Origin: Carnobacterium iners | Lineage (GTDB): Bacteria > Bacillota > Bacilli > Lactobacillales > Carnobacteriaceae | NCBI RefSeq assembly: GCF_900177385.1 | Contig: NZ_FXBJ01000002.1 | Span: forward strand, 748,001 to 812,000 | Direction: 5' to 3' | DNA: 64,000 bases | Part shown: in pieces, positions 1 to 8,939 of the stretch | How the letters are laid out: the number at the start of each line of letters is the position of its first letter | Position numbering within the stretch: position 1 is the first letter of the stretch | Translations under genes and position numbers: made by a program | The notes under the pieces: model-generated | Told to the model about the DNA's origin: nothing | The model's database searches: none | The model's input: the letters and a program-made list of their open reading frames with translations, nothing else

Positions 1-2
1 TG

Positions 3-707
3 TACAAAGAAAGTGGAGAAGCAGAGGGGAAAACAGAACACTACCTAAGGCAAGCTTCATTTTTCATCACAGATCCTGAACTTATAATAGATTCACCTGT
101 TGAATATTTTATTGCAGGTCTAGCAGATACATTAGCTAAATGGTATGAATCAGACGCTATACTACAACAAGAATATTTACAGAATGAACCATTTTTACAA
201 ATGGCAAGTCATACTTCACAACTTTGCAAAGATACGATTACTAGTAATGCAACTAAAGCAATTACTGATATGAAAAATTTAGAAGTGACAGAAGAGTTTG
301 TTCATCTTTCTGAAATTATCTTTGCCGTTGCTGGCTTAGTTGGAGGTTTAGGCGATAAGTATGCAAGAAATGCTGCTGCACATGCTATGCACGACGCTAT
401 GAGTAAATTCATACCTGATAGTCACCGTTTCCTTCATGGTGAAAAAGTTGCGTATGGTATTTTTTATCAACTAGCGATTGAAAAAAAATGGGGAATGATT
501 GATGCATTATTACCGTTTTACCAGGAATTAAATTTACCAGTATCTTTACATCAAATGGGTATTTTTCCAAAAGATGAGGCAATTCTTAATCAATTGGTTG
601 AATTTATTGACTCAAAAGAAAAGGTTCACCTGATACCAGTTCTCATTACGAAAGAATTACTATTGGATTCAATTTTAGAATTAGAAAAATACACTACTAA
701 GATTTAA
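3..707 (+). CDS. Iron-dependent alcohol/glycerol dehydrogenase family protein (5' end outside window)
   Basis: The open frame runs into the window from the left edge; the ATG at 201 is internal, because 66 further in-frame codons upstream look like the same protein. The C-terminal half carries the family's metal-binding pattern: a helix with HAMHDAM (around base 390) and the FLHGEKVAYG motif (around base 435), as in GldA-type glycerol dehydrogenases. Such enzymes are cytoplasmic, NAD(P)-dependent and use iron or zinc. It ends 11 bases before the PTS IIC gene and so belongs to the same operon. With uxuA and a KDPG aldolase downstream, it could reduce a keto sugar acid (a fructuronate-to-mannonate type step), but that substrate is inference only. 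Confidence 0.8.
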   Translation, partial: YKESGEAEGKTEHYLRQASFFITDPELIIDSPVEYFIAGLADTLAKWYESDAILQQEYLQNEPFLQMASHTSQLCKDTITSNATKAITDMKNLEVTEEFVHLSEIIFAVAGLVGGLGDKYARNAAAHAMHDAMSKFIPDSHRFLHGEKVAYGIFYQLAIEKKWGMIDALLPFYQELNLPVSLHQMGIFPKDEAILNQLVEFIDSKEKVHLIPVLITKELLLDSILELEKYTTKI

Positions 708-718
708 GAGGAGGACAT

Positions 719-1555
719 ATGGAAACTTTAAGTATAGTACAAAGTTTATTAATCGCTTTATGGACTGCAGCCGTAATGTCAAGATGGCTAGGAGGAGGGG
801 CAACATTAACCCTGCGTTTCTCTCCATTAATGACAGGACTTGTTGTAGGTATTGTAATGGACGATGTTGCGCAAGCGATGATCGTAACAGCAGCACTACA
901 AATGATTTACATGGGTATCTTCTCACCAGGCGGAACAATGCCTGCAGAGCCATCAATTGCTGCAGCCATTGCTGTACCAGTAGCTTTAATGGGAAACCTT
1001 ACGCCAGAAGCGGCTATTGCAGTAGCCGTTCCAGTAGGACTTTTGGGAAGTTATTTATATCAATTCCGTTTCTTTATTAATACGTTCTTAGGTAAATATA
1101 CAGACAGAGCCGTAGAAAAGCTAAATTCAAAAGGCATTTCACGTTCGATTATTCTCTATCCAACGATAGCATCATTTTTGCTATTTACACCATTAGTATT
1201 TTTTGCTCTTTATTTAGGAGCACCTATTATCGCAGATCTTATTGTAGCTCTTGAAGGAACGGTGATTATTCATATTTTAGAAGTTGTCGGTGGTGGATTG
1301 GCAGCAATCGGAATCGCAACAACTGTTTATGTCATTGGACGTAAAGATTACATGGTCTTCTTCTTTCTTGCATACTTTATGAGCGTAATTTTAATGCCAC
1401 TGGAAATTACGATGGTTGCATACGCAGTCTTTGGTGTTATATTCGCATTGATTTTTGTTCAATCCCAAAGTGGAAAAAATGGAAAAGTAGCAAGTAGCAC
1501 AGGAAATGATAGTATTTCTTTTTCTGAAGACGATGAGTATGACGATGGATTTTAA
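719..1555 (+). CDS. PTS mannose/fructose/sorbose-family transporter subunit IIC
   Basis: A 278-residue polytopic membrane protein with the EII-Sor (ManY/AgaC) layout: a hydrophobic N-terminus with a GGGATLTLRF segment and IVMDDVAQAMIV near residues 40-60, then repeated alanine/valine-rich membrane helices. IIC forms the sugar channel together with IID. An AGGAGG sits five bases before the ATG. The C-terminus is acidic (SFSEDDEYDDGF). The IID gene follows after 19 bases. The sugar is unknown; the neighbouring uxuA and KDPG aldolase suggest a uronate or aldonate-related substrate. Confidence 0.9.
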   Translation: METLSIVQSLLIALWTAAVMSRWLGGGATLTLRFSPLMTGLVVGIVMDDVAQAMIVTAALQMIYMGIFSPGGTMPAEPSIAAAIAVPVALMGNLTPEAAIAVAVPVGLLGSYLYQFRFFINTFLGKYTDRAVEKLNSKGISRSIILYPTIASFLLFTPLVFFALYLGAPIIADLIVALEGTVIIHILEVVGGGLAAIGIATTVYVIGRKDYMVFFFLAYFMSVILMPLEITMVAYAVFGVIFALIFVQSQSGKNGKVASSTGNDSISFSEDDEYDDGF

Positions 1556-1574
1556 TCTACAAGGAGGGAATAAA

Positions 1575-2431
1575 ATGACAGAATTATCAAAAAATAAAAA
1601 TCTTACACCAGAAGAAATTACAACAAAAGATGTTACTAAAGCCTATCTTAGATGGCACTTTGCAAATGAAATACCCCATTCATTCGAGCGTTACTTGGCT
1701 CCATCGTTGCTGTATGCGATGATGCCGATATTAAAAAAATTATATAAAGACGATGATGCATTGAGAGCAGCATATAAACGTCAATTGTTATTCTTCAATA
1801 CTCAACTTAGTTGGGGGGGGGGGTTATTACCGGCCTGATGTCTTCTATGGAACAGCAACGTGCTGAAGAAGAGAGTGGGAACAAAGAGATTTTGATGCAA
1901 GATGATTTATTGTATAACACAAAGGCTGGTTTAATGGGTGCTCTTGCAGGAATTGGAGATGCGATTGATTCAGGTACTGTTCAATACATTTTTATTGCGA
2001 TTGCACTTCCATGGGCTCAACAAGGAAGTCCTTTAGGGGCGCTATTCCCATTTGTAGCTTTTGCACTTTATCAAGTAATTTTAGGATTATTCTTTGCAAG
2101 ACAATCTTTTGCAATGGGTCGGAGTGCAGCAGGTCTAATGCAAAGTTCGGGTATCCAAAAAGCAATTGAAACACTTTCAGTTCTAGGTCTATTCATGATG
2201 GGGATTCTAGCTGGAAACTATGTAAAAGTTTCGTCAGCATTAAAATTTGATATTTCTGGTAAAGAATTCATCATTCAAGATATTCTTGACCAAATTATTC
2301 CAGGAATATTACCGTTAGCAGTCGTAATGGGCGTTTATTGGTTCTATACAAAGAAAGGGTTGAAAGTAACCCAAGCCTTGTTATGGCTGACAGGAATACT
2401 GATTGTTTTAGCTGGTGTCGGAATTCTATAA
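1575..2431 (+). pseudogene. PTS mannose-family subunit IID, frame interrupted at a poly-G tract
   Basis: Two adjacent frames together give one normal IID protein of about 285 residues. The first (1575-1838) encodes the N-terminus through FFNTQLSWGGG; the second (to 2431) continues as VITGLMSSMEQQRAEEE and ends in the usual hydrophobic C-terminus. The break falls in a run of 11 G at 1813-1823; 12 G would restore a single frame. RBS AGGAGG precedes ATG 1575. IID is the membrane partner of IIC, so without it the transporter should not work. The defect could be real, a slippage-type on/off switch, or a homopolymer sequencing error. Confidence 0.85.
1813..1823 (+). repeat. 11-base G homopolymer inside the IID gene
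   Basis: This run of 11 G lies inside an AT-rich gene at the exact point where the reading frame breaks. Coding context needs 12 G (or 9) for a continuous protein. Long G tracts in coding DNA are classic slipped-strand sites, and are also error-prone in sequencing. Confidence 0.9.
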
Positions 2432-2454
2432 TTTAAAAAAGGGTGTGTTCAATA

Positions 2455-2961
2455 ATGGGAGAAGTAAATTTGGCACGTGTCGATGAACGTCTAATCCACG
2501 GACAAGTAATGATGACATTGTCACAAAAACAAGGAATAAATTCAATTTTTGTTGTAGACGAAGTAGTTGCAAAAGATAAATTTATGCGTGAGCTATACAA
2601 AAATGCCGGAAGTCGTACAGGACAAAAGACTATTGTCGTTACGCCAGAAAAAGCACAGTTTTACTGGGACGAATATAAATTTAAAGAATACAATTGCATT
2701 TTAATTACTAAAACAATTAGTGTCATTTATGATTTAGTTAAAAATGGTGTGCCTATGAAAGAATTAAATATTGGTGGAATTGCGCAAAAAAATCCAGAAA
2801 CAGATATTTTTGTAACTAAGTCTGTTTATTTGAATAAATCTGATGCTGGAAAATTAAAGGAACTAAATGAGCAATATGGGGTTGAGGATATTTATTTCCA
2901 AGCGACACCATCCGGACCAAAATCAAGCTTAAAAGATGTATTAAAACAATTTGATTTATAA
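2455..2961 (+). CDS. PTS mannose-family subunit IIB
   Basis: This is a 168-residue cytoplasmic IIB. The motif RVDERLIHGQV at residues 7-17 contains the phosphorylated His that takes phosphate from IIA and passes it to the sugar. The length is normal for ManX-type IIB domains encoded separately. The GTG at 2443 is in frame, but ATG 2455 has the ribosome binding sequence AAAAGGG at a good distance and begins at the conserved GEVNLARVDER start. It follows IID by 23 bases in the same operon. Confidence 0.9.
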   Translation: MGEVNLARVDERLIHGQVMMTLSQKQGINSIFVVDEVVAKDKFMRELYKNAGSRTGQKTIVVTPEKAQFYWDEYKFKEYNCILITKTISVIYDLVKNGVPMKELNIGGIAQKNPETDIFVTKSVYLNKSDAGKLKELNEQYGVEDIYFQATPSGPKSSLKDVLKQFDL

Positions 2962-3045
2962 AATAATATTGACATTGAAGTAGGTACTAAAAACACCTAC
3001 TTTTCTCTATAGAGGATACAGTGACCAGGATAGGTGGTAAATACT

Positions 3046-3927
3046 ATGCAGCAAAATGAAAAATTTAAAGATTGGTTATTTCGATATCAATACATTTATC
3101 GGATACGGAGTACTGATAAGAGTAAAGGACGATTTCTTTCAGCATTAGTGACGGATATATCTGAAATGAGAGAAGATGTACAAGTGGTTGAGTACAATCG
3201 TCATAAAAAATATGCTTTGAGAAATGTTTACGTTGGTAATATCGAAAAAGCAGATCGGATCATTTGCACATATTATGATACGCCTCCTAAAAGCTATGGT
3301 GCTTATGAATTATTCAATTTAAAAGAACAGAAGAAACGAACGCTTAGTTTCATTTTAGTTAGTTCTATTTTGATGATTCTATTAGGAATTGTTGGAACAC
3401 TTGTTTATATGCAATATGCAACGAATGCCTTTGATTTAACTTCGTTTTCGACTATTTTAATTGTTCTTATTTACGGTATCTATTTCCTATTATTAGGTAA
3501 GGTTGCGAAAGGATTACCAAGTCGAAAGACGCTTGTTCGTAATACCTCATCAATTCTTGCACTATTAGAAATAATTAGTGAAACAAAAGATGAAAAAACA
3601 GCCTTTGCTTTTATAGATGAAGGAAGTTTTGGAGAAGTCGGTCTAGAAGCGTTAAGTGCTTCTCATAAAGAGAAAGCAACTATGTTCATTTTGGATAGCA
3701 TAGGCTCAGAAGCACCATTGCACATTTCAGGAAACGATTTCTCTAAGAAAAAAGTTGCAGAATTAAAAATTGATCATCCTTCATCGAATCAAAACTTTAA
3801 TTATGTTTTTAGCGCAAGGATATTGGAAAAGGAATCAGAGAGTAACTATTATTTAGAAAAATCAGATTTAAAACGAAAGACTTTAAATATGCAAAATTTA
3901 ACAAAAGTTGTAGAACTATTTAAATAA
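3046..3927 (+). CDS. Membrane protein of unknown function inside PTS operon
   Basis: A 293-residue protein not recognised as a named family. Residues about 1-95 are soluble and basic; two membrane helices follow at about 100-122 and 130-150; the C-terminal 140 residues are soluble. The segment IICTYYDTPP before the membrane part and the helical C-terminal region faintly recall the inactive peptidase-like proteins found in some PTS operons, but no catalytic motif is visible. ATG 3046 is preferred over GTG 3034 because AGGTGG lies eight bases upstream of it. The gene sits between IIB and IIA, so it probably serves the same sugar system. Confidence 0.65.
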   Translation: MQQNEKFKDWLFRYQYIYRIRSTDKSKGRFLSALVTDISEMREDVQVVEYNRHKKYALRNVYVGNIEKADRIICTYYDTPPKSYGAYELFNLKEQKKRTLSFILVSSILMILLGIVGTLVYMQYATNAFDLTSFSTILIVLIYGIYFLLLGKVAKGLPSRKTLVRNTSSILALLEIISETKDEKTAFAFIDEGSFGEVGLEALSASHKEKATMFILDSIGSEAPLHISGNDFSKKKVAELKIDHPSSNQNFNYVFSARILEKESESNYYLEKSDLKRKTLNMQNLTKVVELFK

Positions 3928-4015
3928 GTTTTTCTGATTCTTCGGTGTAATCGTTGTCGGGAGAAAAAGGACTAGTTTTTTTTAAAATTATTTTACAATA
4001 TAAGGAGGATTATTA

Positions 4016-4459
4016 ATGCTAGGGATTGTCATTGCAACACATGGGAAATTAAGTGATGGATTGAAAGATTCAGCAGAAGTGATTATGGGTGAAACTAATA
4101 ATATTACGACAGTAAATTTGAATTCAGGAGACGATGTTCAAGAATTAGGCGCAAAAATTAAAGTGGCAATACATGAAGTTAATGAAAGTGAAGGTGTCAT
4201 CGTATTAGCAGACTTAGTAAGTGCTAGTCCTTATAACCAATCAGTTATTGTTACAAATAGTCTAGATAAAAAATTGCAAGATTCAGTTTATGTTATCGGT
4301 GGAGTTAATCTTCCAATGTTATTAGAAACAATTAACCATCAAATTTTATCAACGCCAGTAGAACAAATTGCAGAAGCTGTAATCAAACAAGCAACCGATA
4401 GTCTAGGTGTATGGCACGTATCGATGATAAGTGATGACCAAGATGAGGATGACTTTTAA
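4016..4459 (+). CDS. PTS mannose-family subunit IIA
   Basis: This 147-residue protein has the EIIA-man fold signature: IVIATHGKLSDG at residues 4-15 with the phosphorylated His9, and VLADLVSASPYNQ around residue 65, equivalent to the family's TDLFGGSP loop. It accepts phosphate from HPr. AAGGAGG precedes the ATG at a normal distance. Separation of IIA from IIB by the membrane-protein gene is compatible with one operon, since only an 88-base gap precedes it. The acidic C-terminus (DDQDEDDF) ends 19 bases before uxuA. Confidence 0.9.
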   Translation: MLGIVIATHGKLSDGLKDSAEVIMGETNNITTVNLNSGDDVQELGAKIKVAIHEVNESEGVIVLADLVSASPYNQSVIVTNSLDKKLQDSVYVIGGVNLPMLLETINHQILSTPVEQIAEAVIKQATDSLGVWHVSMISDDQDEDDF

Positions 4460-4478
4460 TGAGAGGAAGAGAGATATA

Positions 4479-5549
4479 ATGAAGTGGGGATTTAGATGGT
4501 ACGGGGAAAAAAATGACACTATTCCGTTGGGAAATGTCAAACAAATACCTGGGATGAATGGGATTGTGGGTACACTATTGAACAAACTACCAGGAGATAT
4601 ATGGGAAGTTCCTGAAATTCAAGAGCTAAAAGAATCAGTTGAAAAGAAAGGCTTAGAATTTTTAGGGATAGAGAGCGTAGCCGTTCATGATGCAATAAAA
4701 GCTGGAACATCTGAAAGAGATCAATATATTGAAAATTATATTCAAACAATTAGAAATTTATCTGAATGCGGTGTTAACATGATTTGTTATAGCTTCAAAC
4801 CAATTTTCGGTTGGGCCAAAACAGATTTATTTTATGAGAATAGTGATGGTAGTTTCTCTCTTGTTTACGATCAAGCTGTTGTAGATAATATAGAAGCGAG
4901 TGACATGTTCAAACTTATCCATAGCCAATCTAAAGGATTTAGCCTACCTGGTTGGGAAGAAGAGCGTTTGAATAAATTTAGTAGTTTAGTAGAGACTTAC
5001 GAAGGAGTAACAGAAGAAATATTATTTGATAACCTTACTTATTTCTTACAGAAAATAATTCCAGTATGTGAGGAAGTAGATGTTAAGATGGCGATTCATC
5101 CAGATGATCCACCATTTGAAATATTTGGATTCCCTCGTATCACGAAGAATTCAGAAGACTTGAAAAAGATTCTTAGTATTATAGATTCTCCATATAATGG
5201 TATTACTATGTGTACAGGTTCACTTGGAGCAAATCCAGAAAATGATTTAGTCAAAATTATTCACGAAGTTGGAGATAAAATCAATTTTGTTCATTTCCGT
5301 AATGTTAAATTTTTAGGTGAGCGTCACTTCAAGGAATCAGCGCATTTGAGTATTGAAGGATCATTAGATATGTATTCAATAATGAAAGCTTTGCTAGATG
5401 TAGGCTTCGATGGAGTCGTTCGCCCAGATCATGGTCGTACTGTGTGGGGCGAAGTTGCAATGCCTGGTTATGGTCTCTATGATCGCGCAATGGGTCTTAG
5501 TTATATGCAAGGTCTACATGAAGCTATTCTTAAGTCAAAAGAAAAGTAA
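4479..5549 (+). CDS. uxuA: Mannonate dehydratase
   Basis: UxuA removes water from D-mannonate to give 2-keto-3-deoxygluconate in hexuronate catabolism. The 356-residue protein starts MKWGFRWYG, typical of UxuA, and contains the TIM-barrel metal-site segments AIHPDDPP, CTGSLGANPENDL, VHFRNVK and RPDHGR. ATG 4479 is chosen: GAGGAAGAGAG precedes it, while the in-frame ATG 4431 overlaps the IIA gene. It is coupled to KDPG aldolase 32 bases downstream. A 2-keto-3-deoxygluconate kinase would be needed between the two steps and is not in this window; it may lie to the left. Confidence 0.93.
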   Translation: MKWGFRWYGEKNDTIPLGNVKQIPGMNGIVGTLLNKLPGDIWEVPEIQELKESVEKKGLEFLGIESVAVHDAIKAGTSERDQYIENYIQTIRNLSECGVNMICYSFKPIFGWAKTDLFYENSDGSFSLVYDQAVVDNIEASDMFKLIHSQSKGFSLPGWEEERLNKFSSLVETYEGVTEEILFDNLTYFLQKIIPVCEEVDVKMAIHPDDPPFEIFGFPRITKNSEDLKKILSIIDSPYNGITMCTGSLGANPENDLVKIIHEVGDKINFVHFRNVKFLGERHFKESAHLSIEGSLDMYSIMKALLDVGFDGVVRPDHGRTVWGEVAMPGYGLYDRAMGLSYMQGLHEAILKSKEK

Positions 5550-5581
5550 AGGTTCTTTATACTAGAAAGCGAGAGATTATT

Positions 5582-6229
5582 ATGTTAGCAAATATGGGAA
5601 ATGAAATTTATCGAAAAATTGAGCAAGTAAAGTTGTTACCTCTTTATACTGCAACAGACCTTACTTATTTAGATCGCTTAGAGGATATTTTAGTTAAAAA
5701 TAACGTGCGGTTTATTGAAGTAACATTTAGAAGTGATTTAGCAATAGAAGCTATTAAAAAATTATCTCAGTCTAATGAGTTAATTGTTGGAGCAGGAACT
5801 GTAAGAACACAGAAAGAAGCAAAAGATGCTATCGAAAATGGTGCGAAATTCGTTGTTTCACCAGCAGTTGTTCCTGAAGTTATTGAATATTGTATAGAAC
5901 AAGACGTTCCAGTTTTTCCAGGAACGGCAACACCTGGAGATATTCAACGTGCTATGGAATATGGTATCAAGGTGGTCAAGTTTTTCCCTGCAGATATTTA
6001 TGGTGGATTAAAAGCAATTAATGCGTTGAGTGGTCCCTTCTATGATGTTAAGTTTTTACCAACAGGTGGTATTAATGAAGAAAACTTTATGGAATATGTT
6101 CAAAATGACCATATAGTAGCAGTTGGGGGTTCATTTATCATCTCTGAATCTTTGATTAAAAAAGATGATGGAGAAACAGCTGATAAAGCATTAAAATCAT
6201 TAATAGATAAAATTAATTTACAGAAATAG
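5582..6229 (+). CDS. eda: KDPG/KHG aldolase
   Basis: This 215-residue aldolase splits 2-keto-3-deoxy-6-phosphogluconate into pyruvate and glyceraldehyde 3-phosphate. It shows the family's catalytic Glu in IEVTFRS, the GAGTV loop, the Schiff-base Lys in VVKFFPADIYGG and the phosphate-binding LPTGGI. Length is normal. GCGAGAG lies before ATG 5582; the ATG at 5594 is a possible alternative start. It is the last gene of the uronate-type operon, followed by an imperfect terminator hairpin. Confidence 0.92.
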   Translation: MLANMGNEIYRKIEQVKLLPLYTATDLTYLDRLEDILVKNNVRFIEVTFRSDLAIEAIKKLSQSNELIVGAGTVRTQKEAKDAIENGAKFVVSPAVVPEVIEYCIEQDVPVFPGTATPGDIQRAMEYGIKVVKFFPADIYGGLKAINALSGPFYDVKFLPTGGINEENFMEYVQNDHIVAVGGSFIISESLIKKDDGETADKALKSLIDKINLQK

Positions 6230-6247
6230 AGACTCTAAAGTATTTTT

Positions 6248-6293
6248 AAAAATAGTAGTGTAATAGCACATAAGTGTTGTTGCACTATTTTTT
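6248..6293 (+). terminator. Likely terminator after the sugar-acid operon
   Basis: An imperfect stem (AATAG...TAGCAC with GTGTTG...CTATT) is followed by six T. It lies 19 bases after the KDPG aldolase stop codon. Mismatches in the stem lower confidence. Confidence 0.5.
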
Positions 6294-6458
6294 AAGTTTT
6301 TATCATAATTTTATCAAACAAAATTTTTTTTGAGATAAAGAATACGTAAAGAATGTGATTAAATAACCATAGAATTTTAATGCAATTAAATAAAAAAATA
6401 ATCAAAAGTAATACAATTTACTCAATTTTAAAAAATAAATTAGTTAGTAGGTATGTAT

Positions 6459-7181
6459 ATGAATAAGATTGAATTACTTATTTTTGATATGGATGGTTTA
6501 ATGTTTGATACAGGTCGGTTAGCTTATCGTGCTTATCTTGAATCAGCAAAAAAACATGATTTTGAAGTTACTCATAATGTATATTATTATTTAACAGGAC
6601 GGACAGAAAAAGGTATCCGTCAGCATATGGAAGAACTGTACGGTAATGATGTTTCTCATGATGAGTGGCGTGATTCAATCAATATGTTTAAAGATGAAAT
6701 TTTAGCACATGAGAAGCGTGTATATAAGAAAAAAGGGTTAGTAGATTTACTAGAATTCACTAAAAATAATGGAATTAAAATTGCTATTGCTTCATCATCA
6801 GATCGAGAAAAAGTAAACTATTACTTAGAAATTGAAGGGATTTCTGAATACTTTGATATAATTATAGCGGGAGACGAGGTAATAAATAGTAAACCTGATC
6901 CTGAAATTTTTTTGTCCGCATGTAAAAAAAGTGAAATTACTTGTAGTAATGCCATTGTACTCGAAGATTCTGCTGCTGGTATTGAAGCAGCTCATAGTGC
7001 AGGGATTGTTTCATTCTTAGTTGAAGATGACATCACCTATCTTCCTACTAGAAAAGGTCATCATAAATTAAAAAAAGATTTATCTCGTTTAAAAGAGAAA
7101 AAAGTACCAGCAGATTATCAATTTCTTGATCTTTTACAAGTTAGAGATTTTTTAGAAAAAACAAAAAACACTGAATTTTAA
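6459..7181 (+). CDS. HAD-superfamily phosphatase (beta-phosphoglucomutase-like)
   Basis: A 240-residue HAD hydrolase. The motif I sequence LLIFDMDGLMFDTG holds the nucleophile Asp and acid Asp; motif II is IAIASSSDREKV; the Lys and motif III/IV Asp pair are in SKPDPEIFL and VLEDSAAGIEAAHSAG. A helical cap lies between motifs I and II, as in subfamily I phosphatases. Such enzymes remove phosphate from sugar phosphates; the substrate here is unknown. ATG 6453 is in frame two codons upstream and cannot be excluded. A 230-base gap separates it from eda, so it may have its own promoter. Confidence 0.82.
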   Translation: MNKIELLIFDMDGLMFDTGRLAYRAYLESAKKHDFEVTHNVYYYLTGRTEKGIRQHMEELYGNDVSHDEWRDSINMFKDEILAHEKRVYKKKGLVDLLEFTKNNGIKIAIASSSDREKVNYYLEIEGISEYFDIIIAGDEVINSKPDPEIFLSACKKSEITCSNAIVLEDSAAGIEAAHSAGIVSFLVEDDITYLPTRKGHHKLKKDLSRLKEKKVPADYQFLDLLQVRDFLEKTKNTEF

Positions 7182-7189
7182 GAGGGTTT

Positions 7190-7639
7190 ATGGAAAAGAA
7201 TACTCGAGAATGAAATTTTATCCTTAAAGTTAGATATTGAAAATTTAAAGACAAGTGATGAAGAGTATTCACTAGCAATAATTGCACACGTTACTTCTTT
7301 GGAAGTAAATAACGCTAGTCATAAAAAGCTATTGATTCTGTAACCTTGACTCGAGACAATGCCCTTACTGCTGGATAAAATACAACGACGATAACTGAAG
7401 CTAATGCTACATGTTTAATAGCTAAAAAGGCAATGGATACCGCACGAAGAACGACAATGAGTTTAGCAGATACAGAAATTATAGCTACCTTGAAAGAAAG
7501 AGAAGCCAGTTCAAATATAGTGAATGCAAATCTTATAATAGTTAATATGGACTTAGTTAAAGCTAATGAAGATTTGGATAAAACCAATAGAAATTTAATT
7601 CGTAAATTTAATTGCTACAATCTCAAATTTAAAAGATAA
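7190..7639 (+). pseudogene. Remnant of a TelA-like toxic anion resistance gene
   Basis: Three frames carry fragments of one helical protein: NEILSLKLDIENLKTSD, then SLEVNNASHKKLL, then VTLTRDNALTA, AKKAMDTARRTTM and NEDLDKTNRNLI. The order and the LTLTRD-like segment resemble the C-terminal half of TelA/KlaA proteins. There are at least two frameshifts and an in-frame TAA, and no full-length start. The assignment rests on a weak recollection of the family pattern and could be wrong; the decayed state is clear. Confidence 0.4.
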
Positions 7640-7750
7640 AAGTTTTGAACAAGAGATCCACCTTAATAAGGTGCTTTTCGATATAAAGACTATTGAAATA
7701 AAATTACTAAATTTAACCAATAAGATTCAAATGCGTGAGTCTAAAATAAG

Positions 7751-7785
7751 AAAAAGTTCCATTGTAAAGTTAATGGAACTTTTTT
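7751..7785 (+). terminator. Rho-independent terminator
   Basis: The arms AAAAGTTCCATT and AATGGAACTTTT form a 12-bp stem around an 8-base loop, followed by further T. It ends transcription coming from the decayed gene to the left. From 7786 to 8032 nothing else is recognised. Confidence 0.8.
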
Positions 7786-8032
7786 ATATCAAGTTCAAAG
7801 AATTCTTTGAACGAGAAGAATACCTACTAGTAGATGTTTTTATATTTATATCCATAAAGGTAAAGTCTAATTTTTTTTCTATACAAAGTTTTTAAATATC
7901 TATTCATCAGATAATATTTGCTTCTACGTGAATACTCTATTGCTATTTATTTTTGAGCATTTATGAAGGAAAGTGCGTAAAATATTTTCTGGAAAATTAA
8001 AAAATTTAATATGCTATTGTCGTTACTTGAAA

Positions 8033-8782
8033 TCAGGCAATGAAAATCATCCGAATTAGAAACAATAAAATAAGGTGACCAGGATAAAAAAGATAAAAGA
8101 AAGTTTTATTTTGTTTACCTCTTTTTCCATTGTAAAGTTGAATAGGAATGAAAGAAAAAATAGCTGTAAGATTCATTAAAAATAATGGACCATTTAAGAT
8201 TGTTCTCAATAGAACGTGGTCATGAAAATAATAAAAGATAAAGATACTTAATATACCGATTATAGAGTAATCTACTTTTAAAAGTTCACTAATGAGAAGC
8301 GCTAAAAGAAGTATGATCCACTTGCTATCTTGTTTTTTATCGAATAAATCAAAAATAGCGATACATAAAAGACCAATAAATAGCGTAAAGAAAATATTTT
8401 GATGAGAAAATTCGAGTAAGACACCTTTACTTGCCAGATCAAATGGAATTTCTGATAGCAGAGCGAACAGTCCCAATTGACTAATGTATTTTTTTAAGTG
8501 ACGCGTATAGAGGAATTCTTCTACAAGAAGAAAGGCAAAAATAGGAAAAGATAATCTTCCAATCAGTCTAAAAATCACATATGTTTGATAAAGCAAGTAA
8601 TAAGAACTACCTGTTGGCAAATCGGTTGCTAAAAATAGTGAGACAGTATTTACTCCCTGACTCAATAAATAAGGTTCAATTAAAAAAGCGCCGATATGGT
8701 CGATTAACATGGTAACGATGGCAATCCATTTTAGCGTGCTACCGGTAAAAGACAGCTTACTTAATTTAGCTGATTTTTTTAT
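8033..8782 (-). CDS. TraX-family membrane protein, probable ATA start
   Basis: This polytopic membrane protein of about 249 residues has the TraX signature: LKWIAIVTMLIDHIGAF near the N-terminus, then about seven hydrophobic helices and a SEIPFDL segment. TraX homologues on chromosomes are common in Firmicutes; the plasmid form acetylates pilin, the chromosomal role is not known. The first standard start codon is ATG 8710, but it lies inside the conserved N-terminal helix. A clear AGGAGG lies upstream, nine bases from an in-frame ATA (8782-8780), and the 24 codons between continue the family sequence. Either ATA is used as the start or a former ATG has mutated. Confidence 0.75.
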   Translation of the reverse strand: MKKSAKLSKLSFTGSTLKWIAIVTMLIDHIGAFLIEPYLLSQGVNTVSLFLATDLPTGSSYYLLYQTYVIFRLIGRLSFPIFAFLLVEEFLYTRHLKKYISQLGLFALLSEIPFDLASKGVLLEFSHQNIFFTLFIGLLCIAIFDLFDKKQDSKWIILLLALLISELLKVDYSIIGILSIFIFYYFHDHVLLRTILNGPLFLMNLTAIFSFIPIQLYNGKRGKQNKTFFYLFYPGHLILLFLIRMIFIA

Positions 8783-8939
8783 AAAAAATCTCCTCCTTTT
8801 ATTGTTACTTTACTATTTAAACTACTCTAGCTAGAATAAGGAATCAAAAAATAAATTAAGTAATGGTAGTACATAATATTTTATACATAAAACGAAATGA
8901 TTGCTACTATGAATCAATTAATTACCATAAACCTTACAA

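Noticed and set aside
7433..7895. Two short + strand open frames after the HAD gene as real genes
   Set aside because: The first is part of a decayed TelA-like gene; the second runs through a terminator and has no ribosome site.
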